A stretch of DNA of 42,214 nt, from the NCBI GenBank assembly GCA_023382675.1, contig JAHDWN010000049.1, positions 1 through 42,214 of the forward strand, written 5' to 3'. This document shows, piece by piece, positions 40,622 through 42,214 of this stretch (positions within the stretch are counted from its first letter, which is position 1; every line of letters starts with the position of its first letter). This stretch comes from Anaerolineae bacterium. GTDB lineage: Bacteria > Chloroflexota > Anaerolineae > Aggregatilineales > Phototrophicaceae. A model generated the notes under the pieces. That model ran no database searches and had not been told where the DNA came from. It was given only the letters and a program-made list of their open reading frames with translations. The position numbers were made by a program, and so were the translations under genes.

Positions 40622-41239
40622 ATGTCCTCAATCGTTCGCCGTCTCTTATTCGCTCTCGTCCTTGCGCTCGCATTGGCCGCCTGTAGCGGAGCGCCTGGTG
40701 CCGAGCCGATTGCCACGTCGACGCCTTCGCCGGAGCCGCTGCCGGTGCAGAACGATCTGCCACCGACTGCCACGCGCGATCCGCTGCTGGCGACGCTCGA
40801 ACAACCGACCATTCCCCCACTGGCGACGTATACCAGCCCCGCTTACGGTTTCAGCTTCCAGTATCCGGTCACATCGTCGCTCGAAGAGAGTGACGGCGGG
40901 CAAACGATCTGGATCGACAAACAGATCCTCGTCACTATCAGTGACCGCAATCCTGAAGAGGCAGTTGGAGATGGCCCGCTGATCGAGACGGCGGACAGCA
41001 CCATCGTCAACGGCATGACCGCCCGCCGCCTGAGCGGCACCCTTGGCGCAGTCGGTGGCAATACGCCGCAGCGTTTCGAAAGCGTCGTAATCGCGCGCAG
41101 CAATCGCTACTACGCGATCTGGATCTACGAGCTGCGCAACGATGTGACGCTGCCAGCGGATCGCGAATTGGGCAGCATCCCGCTGCGCACCTTGGAGATC
41201 TTCAACACGATGCTGGCGACGCTCGCCTTCAGCGCCTAG
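40622..41239 (+). CDS. hypothetical lipoprotein (PsbP-like-looking domain)
   Basis: Seen: 205 residues; GGAGG ribosome site 10 nt before ATG 40622. Signal peptide with lipobox LAAC (about residues 18-21), a TPSPEPLP-type stalk, then a domain starting YTSPAYGFSFQYPV, a pattern common in PsbP-like or DUF-type extracytoplasmic proteins of gliding and phototrophic bacteria. No enzyme motif is present. A surface role is inferred from the lipobox only. Confidence 0.75.
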   Translation: MSSIVRRLLFALVLALALAACSGAPGAEPIATSTPSPEPLPVQNDLPPTATRDPLLATLEQPTIPPLATYTSPAYGFSFQYPVTSSLEESDGGQTIWIDKQILVTISDRNPEEAVGDGPLIETADSTIVNGMTARRLSGTLGAVGGNTPQRFESVVIARSNRYYAIWIYELRNDVTLPADRELGSIPLRTLEIFNTMLATLAFSA

Positions 41240-41391
41240 CCAATGGCAGAATGGATGCTTTCGCCGCCGACAGCTGGAGCCGGTCGGCTAATGGACATCA
41301 AGCACGCTAAAGGTGCTACCAAAACATCCCAGGTCTAAGGGCAATGTAGGTCTGGCGTTGTCCCTGATAGAATCTACAGAAACGGCTGTGA

Positions 41392-41412
41392 GGGCTTGGT
41401 GCTGCCAAGCCC
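41392..41412 (-). terminator. hairpin after the acyl-CoA dehydrogenase gene
   Basis: Perfect 8-bp stem gggcttgg / ccaagccc with a 5-nt loop, 21 nt beyond the minus-strand stop. No T-run, so termination may be Rho-assisted or incidental. Confidence 0.4.
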
Positions 41413-41433
41413 ACTCTCCTGCCGAACCATTCA

Positions 41434-42214
41434 TCAATGCGGGTTGAAGTTCTCGATCTTGGCGATAATGCCCATCATGATCTCGTCCGCGCCGCCGCCG
41501 ATGCTTTGCACGCGCGAATCGCGGTAATAGCGCGAGATCGGCGTCTCGTCCATGTAGCCCATGCCGCCGAAGAACTGAAGGCACGTATCGGCCACCACGC
41601 GCACAAGCTGGCCGGACTTGAGCTTGCACATCGAGGCGATCTTCGTCACGTCCATCGAGGTTTCGTCCTGCCCGACCAGTGCCGCGCAGTGATAGTTCAG
41701 GTGCTTGAGCGCATTGATCTCGGTCAGCAGTTCCGCCAGCTTGTACTGAATCCACTGGTTGGCGATCAGCGGCTTGTTGAAGGCGCGCCGCTCCTGGCAG
41801 TACTGGATCGTCGCGCGCACGGCCTGTTCCGCGCCAGAGACGCCCATGACTGCTGCGACCAACCGCTCGCGCTGGAACTGCTCCATCTGGTAGAAGAAGC
41901 CCAGACCCTCTTCGCCGATGCGGTTGGCGACCGGTACACGCGCGTTCTCGAAGGTGAGCACGGCGGTGTCGCTGCTGTGATTGCCGAGCTTCTTCAGTTT
42001 CTTGCTGACGATGACGCCCGGCACGTCTTTCGGCACAACGATCAGCGACATGCCGCTATAGTTGTTGCCCGGCTCCGTGCGCGCCAGCAGGCAGATCCAG
42101 TCCGCCTGGACACCGTTGGTGATGTACATCTTCGCGCCGTTGATGATGTAGTCGTCGCCGTCACGTTCGGCGCGGGTGATGATGGCCGCCACGTCCGAGC
42201 CTGCGCCCGGTTCG
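41434..42214 (-). CDS. acyl-CoA dehydrogenase, N-terminus beyond the window
   Basis: FAD enzyme of fatty-acid or branched-chain acid oxidation. Seen: 259 C-terminal residues, entering from the right edge at EPGAGSDVAAIITRA, so the first part is outside. Landmarks: KMYITNG, MEQFQRERLVAAVMGVSGAEQAVRATI, CQERRAFNKPL, MYITN-type FAD contacts and the terminal YYRDSRVQSIGGGADEIMMGIIAK. The Glu used by short- and medium-chain enzymes (YEGT) is replaced by Gly here; the ERL glutamate, used in isovaleryl-CoA and long-chain dehydrogenases, is present. So it fits the IVD/LCAD-type group. Confidence 0.92.
   Translation of the reverse strand, partial: EPGAGSDVAAIITRAERDGDDYIINGAKMYITNGVQADWICLLARTEPGNNYSGMSLIVVPKDVPGVIVSKKLKKLGNHSSDTAVLTFENARVPVANRIGEEGLGFFYQMEQFQRERLVAAVMGVSGAEQAVRATIQYCQERRAFNKPLIANQWIQYKLAELLTEINALKHLNYHCAALVGQDETSMDVTKIASMCKLKSGQLVRVVADTCLQFFGGMGYMDETPISRYYRDSRVQSIGGGADEIMMGIIAKIENFNPH

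Overview
The window is 42.2 kb of GC-rich bacterial chromosome with about 33 protein genes on both strands. It holds no rRNA or tRNA gene, no CRISPR array and no complete insertion sequence that I can see. Secreted proteins with Thr/Pro-rich linkers (LysM plus lamin-tail proteins, an M23 peptidase, small lipoproteins), GAF/HisKA_3 sensor kinases and spacers filled with short tandem repeats suggest a Chloroflexota bacterium, probably Anaerolineae-like. That assignment is inference; no phylogenetic marker is present apart from uvrC.

Left part (1-8 kb): a deoxyribose-phosphate aldolase cut by the left edge; a two-gene operon joining lysine 2,3-aminomutase to a D-Ala-D-Ala-ligase-like ATP-grasp enzyme; a translationally coupled pair of an SDR-VOC fusion and a divergent QueA-like protein; and a coupled GAF histidine kinase / NarL-type regulator pair. 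Middle-left (8-18 kb): a hairpin-rich spacer, a GT-C/PMT-type membrane glycosyltransferase, a secreted DUF3352 protein, a small gene coupled to a YaeQ-like gene, a CBS-pair protein, a DUF4303 protein, a lipoprotein, a Uma2-type nuclease, an SRPBCC protein and a REC-histidine kinase.

Centre (18-27 kb): uvrC, a NYN nuclease with two LOTUS/OST-HTH modules, then a MarR regulator followed by two half-size ABC exporters whose residues fit a heterodimeric drug pump with one degenerate ATP site. Both the MarR promoter and the ABC promoter carry good palindromes next to or over the promoter, so this looks like a regulated efflux locus. A lower-GC NERD-domain gene and a spacer with stacked hairpins between two copies of one terminator-like repeat follow.

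Right part (27-42 kb): a GH2 glycosidase and a nucleotide-sugar epimerase separated by a mosaic of heptanucleotide repeats; an M23 peptidase; an AAA+ ATPase; an MBL-fold protein; a DtxR-family regulator that has lost part of the primary metal site; two tandem LysM/lamin-tail paralogues with signs of gene conversion; an alpha/beta hydrolase; a DUF420-like membrane protein; a lipoprotein; and an acyl-CoA dehydrogenase cut by the right edge.

The observations most worth following are the kamA/ATP-grasp operon, the SDR-VOC/QueA-like pair, the atypical DtxR protein, the two related three-hairpin spacers, the heptad-repeat mosaics, and the operator architecture of the MarR/ABC locus.
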